Positions 29,081-37,847 of a stretch of 64,000 nt of DNA are shown in pieces. The notes under the pieces are model-generated. The model was not told the DNA's origin. It did no database searches and saw only the letters and a list, made by a program, of their open reading frames with translations. The stretch's first letter is position 1. Every line of letters starts with the position of its first letter. A program made the position numbers and the translations under genes. The stretch is from contig NC_009523.1 of NCBI RefSeq assembly GCF_000016665.1, positions 3,162,001 to 3,226,000 on the forward strand. Reading direction: 5' to 3'. Source of the DNA: Roseiflexus sp. RS-1 (GTDB lineage: Bacteria > Chloroflexota > Chloroflexia > Chloroflexales > Roseiflexaceae).

Positions 29081-29798
29081 TGCGCTGGCGTTGCTGGAAG
29101 ATGTGCGCCAGGCGCGCGCGAGTCGGCGCACGATTGTCAGTCGCGGCGGTGCGCGTGGTGTCGATCTTGCGGCGGCGTATGCGATCCAGGCGGCACTGGG
29201 CGAAGGATTGCCGGTCAAAGGGTACAAACTGGGGTTGCTCAGCCCGGCGAAGCAGGCGCAGATGGGCATCGATTCTCCGATCTACGGGCGAATCTATCCC
29301 GCGATGATGCTTGAAAGTCCGGTGCGTCTCACTCGTTTCATTCAGCCGCACGTTGAGCCGGAACTTGCGGCGGTGCTGCGCGCGCCGGTGATGCCGGATG
29401 CCACCCCCGGCGCAGCGGCAGCCGCGATTGGCGGATGGTTTTTGGGCGTCGATCTGCTCGATAGTGTGTGGGAAGGGTACCGCTTCAGCGCCGCCGAAGT
29501 CGTTGCCGATAACAGTTCAGGCGGCGGATTTCTGATCGGCGGGCGCCTGATCGACCAGCAACCCAACGGCGTCCTGCGTCTCTATCTCAATGGAACGCTG
29601 CGCGCCGAAGGCGATCTGCGGGCGCTTGGCGATCTGCACGAGCGCCTGTGCTGGCTGGCCACAATGGTCGGCGGGTTGAGCGCCGGGCAGGTGGTGTTCT
29701 TCGGTTCGCCGGCTGCCGCGACGCCTGCCGAACCGGGGGCGCTGGAAGTTATCGGACCAGGCGCAGACTGCCTGATTGCTCGATTGGAGGCTGAGTGA
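29064..29798 (+). CDS. 4-oxalocrotonate decarboxylase (fumarylacetoacetate hydrolase/hydratase superfamily)
   Basis: A 244-residue protein. It shows GYKLGLLSPAKQAQMGIDSPIYGRI, HVEPELAAVLRAPV (metal-binding Glu pair), GVDLLDSVWEGYRF and VADNSSGGGFLIGG, matching the DmpH/NahK and DmpE family. Assignment as decarboxylase, not hydratase, is by comparison with the second paralogue at 31234 and by operon order. DmpH and DmpE normally form a complex. It decarboxylates 2-oxohex-3-enedioate to 2-hydroxypenta-2,4-dienoate. The ATG at 29064 has a GAGGGAG site. Its stop overlaps the aldehyde dehydrogenase start. Confidence 0.82.
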   Translation: MELSADALALLEDVRQARASRRTIVSRGGARGVDLAAAYAIQAALGEGLPVKGYKLGLLSPAKQAQMGIDSPIYGRIYPAMMLESPVRLTRFIQPHVEPELAAVLRAPVMPDATPGAAAAAIGGWFLGVDLLDSVWEGYRFSAAEVVADNSSGGGFLIGGRLIDQQPNGVLRLYLNGTLRAEGDLRALGDLHERLCWLATMVGGLSAGQVVFFGSPAAATPAEPGALEVIGPGADCLIARLEAE

Positions 29799-31252
29799 TG
29801 GATCATCCATCGTTTCATGTGCAACACTATATCGATGGCGCGTTCGTCGAAGGAACACGCCGCTTCGAGATTTTTTATCCCGCGACGAACCAGGTGATCG
29901 GCAGTGCGCCGGAGGGTCGGGAGGAAGAGGTCGACGCGGCTGTGCAGGCGGCGACGCGGGCGTTTGCATCGTGGGGGCGCGCCAGCGCCGCCGAGCGGCG
30001 GCGTGTGCTGCGGGCGTTTGCCGATGCCATTCGCGCGCACACTGCGGAGCTCGAACTGATCGAAACCTGGGATGTCGGCAGACCGATCCGCGAGAATCGC
30101 GCCGGGTATGTGCAGCGCCTCGCCGCCAATATCGAGTTCTTCGCCGATGTTGCCGTGACCCACGGCAGTGAAGCGTACCCGATGGATAGCGGCTACATCA
30201 ACTACGTGCTGCGTCACCCGGTTGGCGTGGCGGCGCTGATCACCCCCTGGAACGTGCCGATGCTCCAGGCGACCTGGAAGATCGGACCGGCGCTCGCCTT
30301 TGGCAACACTGTCGTGCTCAAACCTGCCGAGTTCACTCCGATCGGCGCATGGAAACTGGCGCAGATTGCGCACAGCGCCGGTCTGCCGCCAGGAGTTCTC
30401 AACGTCGTCCACGGGTTCGGTCCTGAGTCGGCGGGGGCGTTGCTGACGCAGCATCCGGGGGTGCATCTCATCTCATTTACGGGTGAAAGCGGCACCGGCA
30501 AGACGATCATGGGCGTGGCGGCGCGCACATTGAAGCGTCTGTCGTTCGAGTTGGGCGGCAAAGGCGCAAATATCATTTTTGCCGACGCCGACCTGGATCG
30601 GGCCGTGGCGATCAGTTTGCGGTCGTCGTTCTTCAACCAGGGCGAGTTCTGCCTGGCCGGTCCGCGTCTGCTCGTCGAGCGCCCGATCTACGACCGGTTT
30701 TTGCAGCGCTTCATTGCCGCCACGCAACAGTTGCGCGTCGGCGATCCTATGGATCCGGAGACGACGGTGGGGGCGCTGATTGCGCCGGAGCATCTCCAGC
30801 GCGTCAGCAGTTATATCGACATTGCGCGCGGTACGCAGGCGGAGATTGTGCTGGGCGGCGACCGCCCCAATCTGCCCGCGCCCTTCAACCGTGGCAACTT
30901 CCTCAATCCAACGATCATCGTCGGCGTTCAGCCGCAGGATCGCGTGTGCCAGGAAGAAATCTTCGGTCCGGTCGTCACAGTTGCGCCATTCGATGGCGAA
31001 GACGAAGCCATTGCCATCGCCAACGGCGTGGCGTATGGTCTCTCGGCGGTTGTGCAGACGCGCGACGTAGGGCGCGCCGTGCGCGTCGCTGGCGCCATCG
31101 ATGCGGGGACTGTCTGGGTCAACGACTTCTTCGTGCGTGATCTGCGCGTTCCATTCGGCGGCATGAAGCAGAGCGGCATTGGGCGCGAAGGCGGGCATTA
31201 CAGCCTGGAGTTCTTCACGGAGGCGAAGACGGTATGCCTGAGCAATCAGTAG
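29798..31252 (+). CDS. 2-hydroxymuconic semialdehyde dehydrogenase
   Basis: A 484-residue aldehyde dehydrogenase. It has ITPWNVPMLQATWKIGPALAFGNTVVLKPAE (NAD and active-site Asn region), catalytic Glu251 in FELGGKGANII and nucleophile Cys285 in FFNQGEFCLAGPR, a normal 34-residue spacing. The FGGMKQSGIGREGG C-terminal motif is typical of the DmpC/XylG/HpaE group. It oxidises the ring-fission semialdehyde to 2-hydroxymuconate, the entry to the oxalocrotonate branch. Its ATG at 29798 overlaps the previous stop. Confidence 0.93.
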   Translation: MDHPSFHVQHYIDGAFVEGTRRFEIFYPATNQVIGSAPEGREEEVDAAVQAATRAFASWGRASAAERRRVLRAFADAIRAHTAELELIETWDVGRPIRENRAGYVQRLAANIEFFADVAVTHGSEAYPMDSGYINYVLRHPVGVAALITPWNVPMLQATWKIGPALAFGNTVVLKPAEFTPIGAWKLAQIAHSAGLPPGVLNVVHGFGPESAGALLTQHPGVHLISFTGESGTGKTIMGVAARTLKRLSFELGGKGANIIFADADLDRAVAISLRSSFFNQGEFCLAGPRLLVERPIYDRFLQRFIAATQQLRVGDPMDPETTVGALIAPEHLQRVSSYIDIARGTQAEIVLGGDRPNLPAPFNRGNFLNPTIIVGVQPQDRVCQEEIFGPVVTVAPFDGEDEAIAIANGVAYGLSAVVQTRDVGRAVRVAGAIDAGTVWVNDFFVRDLRVPFGGMKQSGIGREGGHYSLEFFTEAKTVCLSNQ

Positions 31253-32064
31253 GCGGCATGGACATCGAAGCGGTAGCGCGGCGACTCGATGCCGCCTGGG
31301 AGCAGCGCCAGCCGATCGCGCCGCTGAGCGAGAGCATGGTATTGACGGCTGACCAGGCATATGCCGTGCAGACGCGCTGGACGGAACTGCGCCAGGCGCG
31401 CGGCGAGCGCGTCGTCGGGCGCAAAATCGGGTTGACCAGCCGCGCCATCCAGCAGCAACTGGGGGTCAACGAGCCGGACTACGGCAGTTTGTGGGAGTCG
31501 CGCTATTTCCCGGCGGTCGATGGGCGTGTCGATGTGCCAGCAGATCTGTTTGTGCAGGCGCGTGTCGAGGGTGAACTTGCCTTTCTCATCGGGCGCTCGT
31601 TGCGTGAACCGGGCGTGACCCTTCAGGATGTCCTGGCGGCGACCGAGGCGGTTGCTGCCGCCATCGAAATCGTGGACAGCCGGATCGCCGACTGGCGCAT
31701 CAAACTGGTGGATACCGTGGCGGACAACGCATCGTATGGCGGATTTACGCTGGGACCCTGGAGCCGCGCCATGCGCAACGTCGATCTGCGCACGGTGGGT
31801 ATGCTGCTGCACCACAATGGCGAACCTGTGGTTCAGGGGATCGGTGCGGCGGCGCTGGGGCACCCGGCGCGCGCGGTTGCGTGGCTGGCGAATAAACTGA
31901 TCTCATTCGGGGTGAGTCTCGAACCCGGCGATATTGTGCTGTCTGGTTCGCTCGGTCCCGCCATCCCGATTCGCGCGGGCGATGTATTCACCCTTGAAAT
32001 GCACGGACAACCGCCGTTGAGCATGCGATTCGTTGAGGAGAAGATGGGCAATGCCACTCCTTGA
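31234..32064 (+). CDS. 2-oxopent-4-enoate (2-hydroxypentadienoate) hydratase
   Basis: A 276-residue protein of the DmpE/MhpD type, with VVGRKIGLTSRAIQQQLGVNEPDYGSL, ARVEGELAFLIGRSL (metal-binding Glu residues), EIVDSRIADWRIKLVDTVADNAS and NKLISFGVSLEPGDIVLSGSLGPAIP. It hydrates 2-hydroxypenta-2,4-dienoate to 4-hydroxy-2-oxovalerate. It is the paralogue of the gene at 29064. The chosen ATG overlaps the dehydrogenase gene by 19 bp and has GGAGG upstream; an ATG at 31258 is an alternative. Confidence 0.88.
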   Translation: MPEQSVGGMDIEAVARRLDAAWEQRQPIAPLSESMVLTADQAYAVQTRWTELRQARGERVVGRKIGLTSRAIQQQLGVNEPDYGSLWESRYFPAVDGRVDVPADLFVQARVEGELAFLIGRSLREPGVTLQDVLAATEAVAAAIEIVDSRIADWRIKLVDTVADNASYGGFTLGPWSRAMRNVDLRTVGMLLHHNGEPVVQGIGAAALGHPARAVAWLANKLISFGVSLEPGDIVLSGSLGPAIPIRAGDVFTLEMHGQPPLSMRFVEEKMGNATP

Positions 32065-32266
32065 AGTTCTCTACGCCAGCGACGAACCATTGTCGCTGGA
32101 GCGCAAACGCGCATTTGCGCGCGAAGCAGTCGCCATCTTTCACGAGGTGTTGGGGACGCCGCCGGGCAGGCTGCGCCTGGTCATTCATCACCTGAAGCCG
32201 GACGACAGCCTGGGATTGCTCGAAGATGGCGACGCGGGTGAGGCGCCGCAAGGAACGGACCGGTGA
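32051..32266 (+). CDS. 4-oxalocrotonate tautomerase-like protein with Pro1
   Basis: A 71-residue protein starting MPLLEVLYASDEPLSLERK, so Pro1 is present after Met removal. The later RLRLVIHHLKPDDSLGLLEDG part is weaker than in classical 4-OT and lacks the WGIGG segment. It overlaps the hydratase gene by 14 bp and closes the operon. With the Leu2 homologue at 28868 it could make a two-subunit tautomerase; Chloroflexus is known for a heterohexameric 4-OT. Divergence makes the exact reaction uncertain. Confidence 0.72.
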   Translation: MPLLEVLYASDEPLSLERKRAFAREAVAIFHEVLGTPPGRLRLVIHHLKPDDSLGLLEDGDAGEAPQGTDR

Positions 32267-32896
32267 GTGTAATATCAAATCTGGTAGAACGCACTGTACG
32301 TTCCACCAGTATTCGTTCACCATCCGCGCTGTTTGCCACGGAGCGAGGGCGAGACGCGCGTACTTATGCGGGCGAGACGTCCGCGCACCCAGGCGGCGCT
32401 TGGGCGAGCGAGACCCGCGCACCTGGTTGTCACTTATGCGGGCGAGACGCCCGCGCACCCAGGCGGCGCTTGGGCGGGCGAGACCCGCGCACCTGGTTGT
32501 CACTTATGCGGGCGAGACGCCCGCGCACCCAGGCGGCGCTTGGGCGGGCGCGACGCGCGGGGGCCGATGTGTAAACGACCTGCGCGCCGCTTTCCAAGAC
32601 GCCCCAGGGCGCTGCGCGCGGGAGCCGATGACCGCGCGTTGTCGAACATGGGGGGCACGGCATGCCGTGCCCCTCTCATTCGTCATCGAAACGACGATAT
32701 GTTGCGCTCCGGCAGGAATGCACCCTCTTGTTCCCCTCATTCTCGAGGATTTGGCGAAGACCTGTCGTTGTCTGAAAGTCTGCCGTCTGAATCTATGTTG
32801 GCGCGCCTGCCTGACTCCCACTGTGATAGAATTGCATGTCTGTATCCGGGAACCGGATATGATGAGCACTGATCATCGTTGAGAGGAGGCGACAGT
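32267..32896. repeat. Intergenic region with three 70-bp tandem repeats and a 22-bp palindrome
   Basis: CTTATGCGGGCGAGACG begins at 32363, 32433 and 32503, an exact 70-bp period. The first two units are full and the third diverges after about 55 bp. There is no spacer variation, so this is not a CRISPR array. A 22-bp palindrome centred on GGCATGCC lies at 32652-32673, matching that at 11534. I see no gene; the last 50 bp contain the leader of the DJ-1-like gene. Confidence 0.8.
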
Positions 32897-33421
32897 ATGC
32901 GTCTGGCAGGCAGGCGAATCGCCATTCTGCTGGCTGAAGGAGTGGAAGACCTTGAGTTTTACGTTCCGCTGATGCGGTTGCAGGAAGAAGGCGCCGAGGT
33001 GGTGGCGGCTGGTCTCGACATGCGCCCGGTGCGCGGGAAGAACGGGCTTGAGATCACGCCCACCGCCACTGTTGCAGACCTGCGCGCTGATGATCTCTTC
33101 GCGCTGGTGATCCCCGGCGGATGGGCGCCGGATAAACTGCGCCGCTATCCGGCAGTGACCGATCTGGTGCGGGCGATGGACGAAGCCGGCAAGGTGATCG
33201 GGATTATCTGTCATGGCGGCTCGGTCGCCATCTCGGCGGGGATTGTCCGTGGTCGACCGGCGACCGGTTCAACCGGCATCAAGGATGATCTGATCAATGC
33301 CGGGGCCACCTGGGTCGATGCAGCAGCCTTGCGTGATGGGCATCTGGTCTGGGGGCGAGTGGTCGCCGATATTCCCGCTTTCTGTCGCGAGTTGGTGGCA
33401 GCATTGGTGGAACGGGCGTGA
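32897..33421 (+). CDS. DJ-1/PfpI-family protein
   Basis: A 174-residue single-domain protein: RIAILLAEGVEDLEFYVPLMRL (with conserved Glu), ALVIPGGWAPDKLRRY and the nucleophile elbow GIICHGGSVAISAG with Cys105 followed by His106. The typical PfpI/YhbO length is 170-180. Members act as proteases, glyoxalases/deglycases or chaperones in stress defence. GAGAGGAGG before the ATG at 32897 supports the start. No partner gene is evident. Confidence 0.9.
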   Translation: MRLAGRRIAILLAEGVEDLEFYVPLMRLQEEGAEVVAAGLDMRPVRGKNGLEITPTATVADLRADDLFALVIPGGWAPDKLRRYPAVTDLVRAMDEAGKVIGIICHGGSVAISAGIVRGRPATGSTGIKDDLINAGATWVDAAALRDGHLVWGRVVADIPAFCRELVAALVERA

Positions 33422-33534
33422 TGATGTGGATCATCCACTCGTCGGTGATAAAGGTGGCAGACAGGACGTTCTATTAACGATAGATACTACCAGTTTCATT
33501 GATAAGCGGCTCACCTGCGTTCCGAGAATCGCTC

Positions 33535-36500
33535 ATGGCATCGATCCCGCCTTCTTTTCGCATTATTCTCCTGGGTGATATTCGCTTCGAGGTTGCAGAG
33601 GCACATACGGTTTTGCCACAGCGCGAGAGTTTGCGCCGCCTGGCAGTGCACCTGGCGCTCCAACCTCGTCAGCCGCTTGCGCGCAAACAACTGGCGTTCA
33701 CCCTCTGGCCCGACGATGATCCCGCCAGTGCACTGGCAAACCTGCGCCGTCATCTGCATCTGTTGCGCACGCTCCTGCCGCCTGTCGCCCGTGAGTGGCT
33801 GGTTGTTTCGAGCCAGCACGTTGTCTGGAATGCTCCGCCTGACTGCTATGTCGATGTGCATGCGTTCGAGCGCGAATGGGCGACTGTGCAGGACATGGAG
33901 GCTGCCGCCGGACTCTATCGTGGTGAACTGGCGCCGGGCATCGACACCGACGACGATATTCTCGTTCGACGTGAGGAGTTGCGGCAGCGCTACCTGGCGC
34001 TGCTGCGATCACTGGCGCACGCCTGGATGGAGCGCGGCGATTGGGATCGCGCCGGGCGGTGGGCGCGCCGGTTGGTGACGCACGAGCCGTGGGACGAAGA
34101 CGCAGTGCGCCTGGCGATGACTGCTATGGCGCGTGCGGGCAACCGCACTGCAGCGCTCGACATGTACCAGACGCTGGCGCGCGATCTGCAACGTGAGTTG
34201 CACGTCCAACCGGCGCCGGAGACGACTGCGCTCTACCACGACATCCTGCACCGCCGCCTGACGTGTGCCGCGCAGCCTGATCGTTCAACAGTTCCCGTGT
34301 TTATCGGCCGCGCCGATGAACTCCGCCAGTTGACCGATCTGATGCGCAGCGCCGTGCAGGGGCAGGGACGAATCGTGTTCGTCTCAGGTCAGCCCGGCGT
34401 GGGCAAAACATCGCTGGTGCAGGAGGCGATCCGGAGGTTTGTCGATCTGAACAAAGCGCAACCGGTGCATGTGTTCTACGGGTATTGTCAACCAATGAGC
34501 AATGCCCGCGATGACCGCCCGTATGCACCGTGGCGACATATCCTGACCGCAGCGGCGACACACCTTGCCCAAAGCGCGGGGAGCGCCGCAGAGTGGCTCA
34601 GTCGCCTGTTGCCGCTCGTCCCTGATCTGGCGGCGCTGCGTCCTGAACTGATCGCGTCGTCTCAACCGGATGCCGCCGCGCTGTGTTCCGCCATACGCCG
34701 GAGTGTGCAGGCGCTTGCGCTGCGCCGACCACTGTTTCTGATCATCGAGGATGTGCACTGGATCGATACCTGGTCGCTCGATGCGCTGATCGATCTGGCT
34801 GATGTCTGTCTCTCGCTCCCGCTGCTGATCATTGTCACCCACCGATCCGGTTTCATGATGCCCTCGTTGCTGTCCGCCAAACGAACCCTGCGCCGTCAGC
34901 GTTGCGCGTTCGACCTCCATGTCCAGCCACTCACGCCGTCTGAAGCCAACCGCTTGCTGGAACAGGCGCTCGGAAGCGCCATTGATGCCGCGACGCTCGA
35001 AGAGATCAGGCGCTATGCTGGCGGTATACCACTCTTTTTGCGCGAGGCGATTGACAGTCTGCGCGAATCGCAGCAGCAGCGTCTGTCGAAGGAAAAGGGT
35101 CTGGCAGGATTGCGTGATTCGCTCAGGCTGCGACTGCGCGATATTGGCGAGCGCAACCGTCATATGCTGGAAGCGGCGGCTATCCTGGGTTTCTCGTTCG
35201 CCGATGACGAATTGCGGCACATGCTCAACTGGTTGCCATCGGCGTACGCATCGGCGCTGGACGACCTGATCGCCCGCCGGTTGTTGATCGATACGGTCAC
35301 TCACGGCAGCGATGAGTACACGTTTTCGCACCATCTTATCCATCATCTGATTCTGAGCGACATTCCTGCCGAACGAGCCGCCCACCTCCATGAACAGGCT
35401 GCCCGCAGTCTGGAGATGGTTCATGCTGGTCGGAGCGGATACGCTGCCAGGATCGCTACGCATTACGAGACGGCAGGGTGTGCGCTTGCAGCAGCGCGTT
35501 TCTGGATGGTGCATGCCCGCGAGAGCACCGATCTGGCGGCATTCGATCAGGCATTGAAGTCCGTTGCGCACGCCGAATCGCTGCTGGCGGGAACGAGTCG
35601 TGAGGTGCGCGAAGTGCAGGCGCAGGCTGCCGTGCAACGCGGGGTGATTGCACTGCATCGGGGCGAGACGGCGTCGGCGCTCAGTTTGTTGCAGCACGCA
35701 ATCGAGCGGAGTCGTGCGTTTCCTTCGCTCTATATGTACGCGCTGGTCACCCATGCCTACGCGCTCTCCACCCGCGATCACGCTGAAGAAGCGTATGCAA
35801 CCGCGTCGCAGGCGCTCGAACTGGCAACGCTGTTGCACGACACCGCCAGCATCGTGCGCGCGCTCAATATTCGCGGCGTCAGCGCCCTGATGCTTGGTCG
35901 GGTGCATGACGCCATCGAGGACTTGCAGCATGCCTGCGCCAGCATTGATCAGATGCGTCAGGATGATGCCGATCTCCGCAGTGTGGTCGCACAGACGACG
36001 CAAAGCCTGAATCATCTCGGAACGGCGCTGGTCTTCGCGCAGGAGTACACACAGGCGCGCAAGATACTCGATCAGACGGTTGCGATGGCGCAGCACAGCG
36101 GTCTGCGCCGATTAGAAGCGGCTGCGCTGACCATGATCGGTCAGATGACGCTCAACTGCGGTCGCTACGACGACGCGGTTCAGATCTATACCCGATCAAT
36201 CGACGTGGCAGGCGAGTCGTACAAACCCGGTATGTGGGGGAAATATGCCGGGCGTGGCTGGGCATATGTGAGAATGGGCGAATGCGCCGCAGCCCGTCAG
36301 GATTTCACACTGGGTTTACAGGTCGCAGAACAGGTGAACAGCCAGTACGGGACGCTGCTGATGCAGACCTACCTGACCTTCGTCGATCTTGCGCAGGGGC
36401 GCATGCCCGCAATGTCACTGACGCACCTGGCAGCGCTCGCCAGTGACGCTCAGATTCATCCGGTCGTGTATATCGCCAGTCTGCTGGCGGGTCATCTCTG

Positions 36501-37086
36501 GCGTCTGCTGGGGGATCCACACCGGGCGATGGAAATGCACGAACGCGCATTACAGGCGGCATACGCGGCAAACGTGCCTTCATTTGTGCTGCACGCCCGC
36601 GCCCAGCAGGTCTGCGACCAGTTGCTGGCTGCGCCCGACGCCGCTGGATTTGCCGGGGCGGATGCGATCATCGAGCAGGCGCGGTGCGCCGATGAACGCC
36701 CGATCCAATCGCTCGGATGGCTGGCGCGCGCTGGCGGTCTCTTTCGGCTCGGCCAGATCGATGAAGCCGTACTGTCGGTGGAGAAGGGTGTGATCATGGC
36801 GCGCGCCTGCCCCGATCAACCGCTGATCGGCGAGGGATTGGCGCTGCTGACGCAAATCCGGGCTGCCTCCGATCGCTCTGCGGCATACAACGCAGAACTG
36901 GCTGAAGCGCGGTTGATCGCTGAACGATACTTTGCCCCGCTCGCCATCCCCCTGACTATGCCGCAGGCGCATGCATTGCGCAGGATGTGCCTGGAAGTTC
37001 TCCTCCCGTCAAGCGCGCAATGCGTATCTGCCAGCAATCAACCGGCAGTCATTAACGTTTCCCGGAAACGCCGCGCAATGTCGTAA
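33535..37086 (+). CDS. Large SARP-type transcriptional activator (winged helix-BTAD-AAA/STAND-TPR)
   Basis: A 1183-residue protein. Residues about 8-95 resemble an OmpR-like DNA-binding winged helix (IRFEVAEAHTVLPQRESLRRLAVHLAL, LRRHLHLLRTLLP). About 100-245 is a bacterial transcriptional activator (BTAD) domain (WARRLVTHEPWDEDAVRLAMTAMARAGNRTAALDMYQTLARDLQRELHVQPAPET). A STAND/AAA ATPase follows, with Walker A GQPGVGKT at 285-292 and Walker B near FLIIEDVHWID. The C-terminal 550 residues are TPR-like helices. Such MalT/AfsR-like proteins sense ligands through ATPase and TPR arms. The ATG at 33535 was preferred to 33499 because the conserved region starts soon after. Target genes are unknown. 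Confidence 0.85.
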   Translation: MASIPPSFRIILLGDIRFEVAEAHTVLPQRESLRRLAVHLALQPRQPLARKQLAFTLWPDDDPASALANLRRHLHLLRTLLPPVAREWLVVSSQHVVWNAPPDCYVDVHAFEREWATVQDMEAAAGLYRGELAPGIDTDDDILVRREELRQRYLALLRSLAHAWMERGDWDRAGRWARRLVTHEPWDEDAVRLAMTAMARAGNRTAALDMYQTLARDLQRELHVQPAPETTALYHDILHRRLTCAAQPDRSTVPVFIGRADELRQLTDLMRSAVQGQGRIVFVSGQPGVGKTSLVQEAIRRFVDLNKAQPVHVFYGYCQPMSNARDDRPYAPWRHILTAAATHLAQSAGSAAEWLSRLLPLVPDLAALRPELIASSQPDAAALCSAIRRSVQALALRRPLFLIIEDVHWIDTWSLDALIDLADVCLSLPLLIIVTHRSGFMMPSLLSAKRTLRRQRCAFDLHVQPLTPSEANRLLEQALGSAIDAATLEEIRRYAGGIPLFLREAIDSLRESQQQRLSKEKGLAGLRDSLRLRLRDIGERNRHMLEAAAILGFSFADDELRHMLNWLPSAYASALDDLIARRLLIDTVTHGSDEYTFSHHLIHHLILSDIPAERAAHLHEQAARSLEMVHAGRSGYAARIATHYETAGCALAAARFWMVHARESTDLAAFDQALKSVAHAESLLAGTSREVREVQAQAAVQRGVIALHRGETASALSLLQHAIERSRAFPSLYMYALVTHAYALSTRDHAEEAYATASQALELATLLHDTASIVRALNIRGVSALMLGRVHDAIEDLQHACASIDQMRQDDADLRSVVAQTTQSLNHLGTALVFAQEYTQARKILDQTVAMAQHSGLRRLEAAALTMIGQMTLNCGRYDDAVQIYTRSIDVAGESYKPGMWGKYAGRGWAYVRMGECAAARQDFTLGLQVAEQVNSQYGTLLMQTYLTFVDLAQGRMPAMSLTHLAALASDAQIHPVVYIASLLAGHLWRLLGDPHRAMEMHERALQAAYAANVPSFVLHARAQQVCDQLLAAPDAAGFAGADAIIEQARCADERPIQSLGWLARAGGLFRLGQIDEAVLSVEKGVIMARACPDQPLIGEGLALLTQIRAASDRSAAYNAELAEARLIAERYFAPLAIPLTMPQAHALRRMCLEVLLPSSAQCVSASNQPAVINVSRKRRAMS

Positions 37087-37847
37087 TTCGGCGTCATTGC
37101 GACAGGGGCGCCCCTTTCCAGGGATTCTGGCACGTCCCTGCGCTGCCGCATCCGTCTCAGGCATCAGGGCGCCCGCACGCTCGCCCGACGGTGATGGTCT
37201 TTGAATACATAATCCGGTATAGCCCGCGCAGGCGGGCTTCGCCTTGCATAGCCGAGGGCTTCAGCCCCACGGCTAGCGCGGGAGAGCGGAATAAATTCTC
37301 AATCTCCATCAGCCCCACGGCTAGCGCGGGAGAGCGGATTTATAGCAGTTCTCAGATACGTTGATCCCTGTCCGGGTCTGCCGTGTCGTGCGAGATGCCC
37401 GCGTCCAGCGGGGTGTAGACCGAAATTTATTTCGGTCACCGTGTCGGGAGCGCGATTCTGGGAGCGTTCAACCCTGTCCAATTGGTTCAACCTCTATGAG
37501 AACCGCTATAATTTTCAATCTCCATAACCGTCGGGCTGAGGTGATGAAGGGCGCGTCAGCGCCCTGCGCCACCCGGTGCGGAACCGGCGCTATGCACCCG
37601 CGTCTGCGCAAGCAGGCAGGGTTTGGGGGGATGAGGGGTAAAAGCCCACGGGAATCTGGTGAGGACGTTTTGAGGACGCTCGATTGCTATGATACAGATT
37701 GCCTGGATCTGATCGCAGACCAGATTAGCGCCTATCCGAATAACCCGGCGGCACGCACGGCAATCACGCCACAGGCGAAACGGTTACAGTTTTGCGGATA
37801 GGCTCTTATTACCGTTCGTGTCATTCAACCAGTTCAGAGGTGCTTTC
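37087..37847. repeat. Gene-free region with repeat families A and B and a 173-bp inverted-repeat element
   Basis: Repeat family B occurs at about 37210-37285 (TAGCCGAGGGCTTCAGCCCC) with a partial second copy at 37305-37338. The 173-bp element is at 37340-37512 (own entry), and a family A fragment (GGGGGGATGAGGGGTAAAAG, CGGGAATCT) is at 37625-37662. The small open frames here look accidental. The last 40 bp precede the lipoprotein gene, with an AGAGG site. Confidence 0.7.
37340..37512. mobile_element. MITE-like element sharing ends with the 10158-11636 element
   Basis: TTATAGCAGTTCTCA at 37340-37354 and TGAGAACCGCTATAA at 37498-37512 form a 15-bp inverted repeat with one mismatch. About 50 bp next to each end resembles the corresponding (inverted) ends of the larger element, including GTCCGGGTCTGCCG and GGACAGGGTTG. 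It has no coding capacity. An ACCGAAATTTATTTCGGT inverted repeat lies inside at 37419-37436. Confidence 0.7.

Noticed and set aside
32363-32560. Possible CRISPR array in the 70-bp repeats
   Set aside because: The whole 70-bp unit is repeated without variable spacers, and only three units exist.
34384-36096. 570-codon frame antisense to the SARP-type regulator
   Set aside because: No motif, and it lies opposite conserved AAA/TPR sequence.
37361-37801. 146-codon plus-strand frame after the SARP regulator
   Set aside because: It crosses the MITE-like element and repeat A fragment, with repeat-derived composition and no coherent domain.
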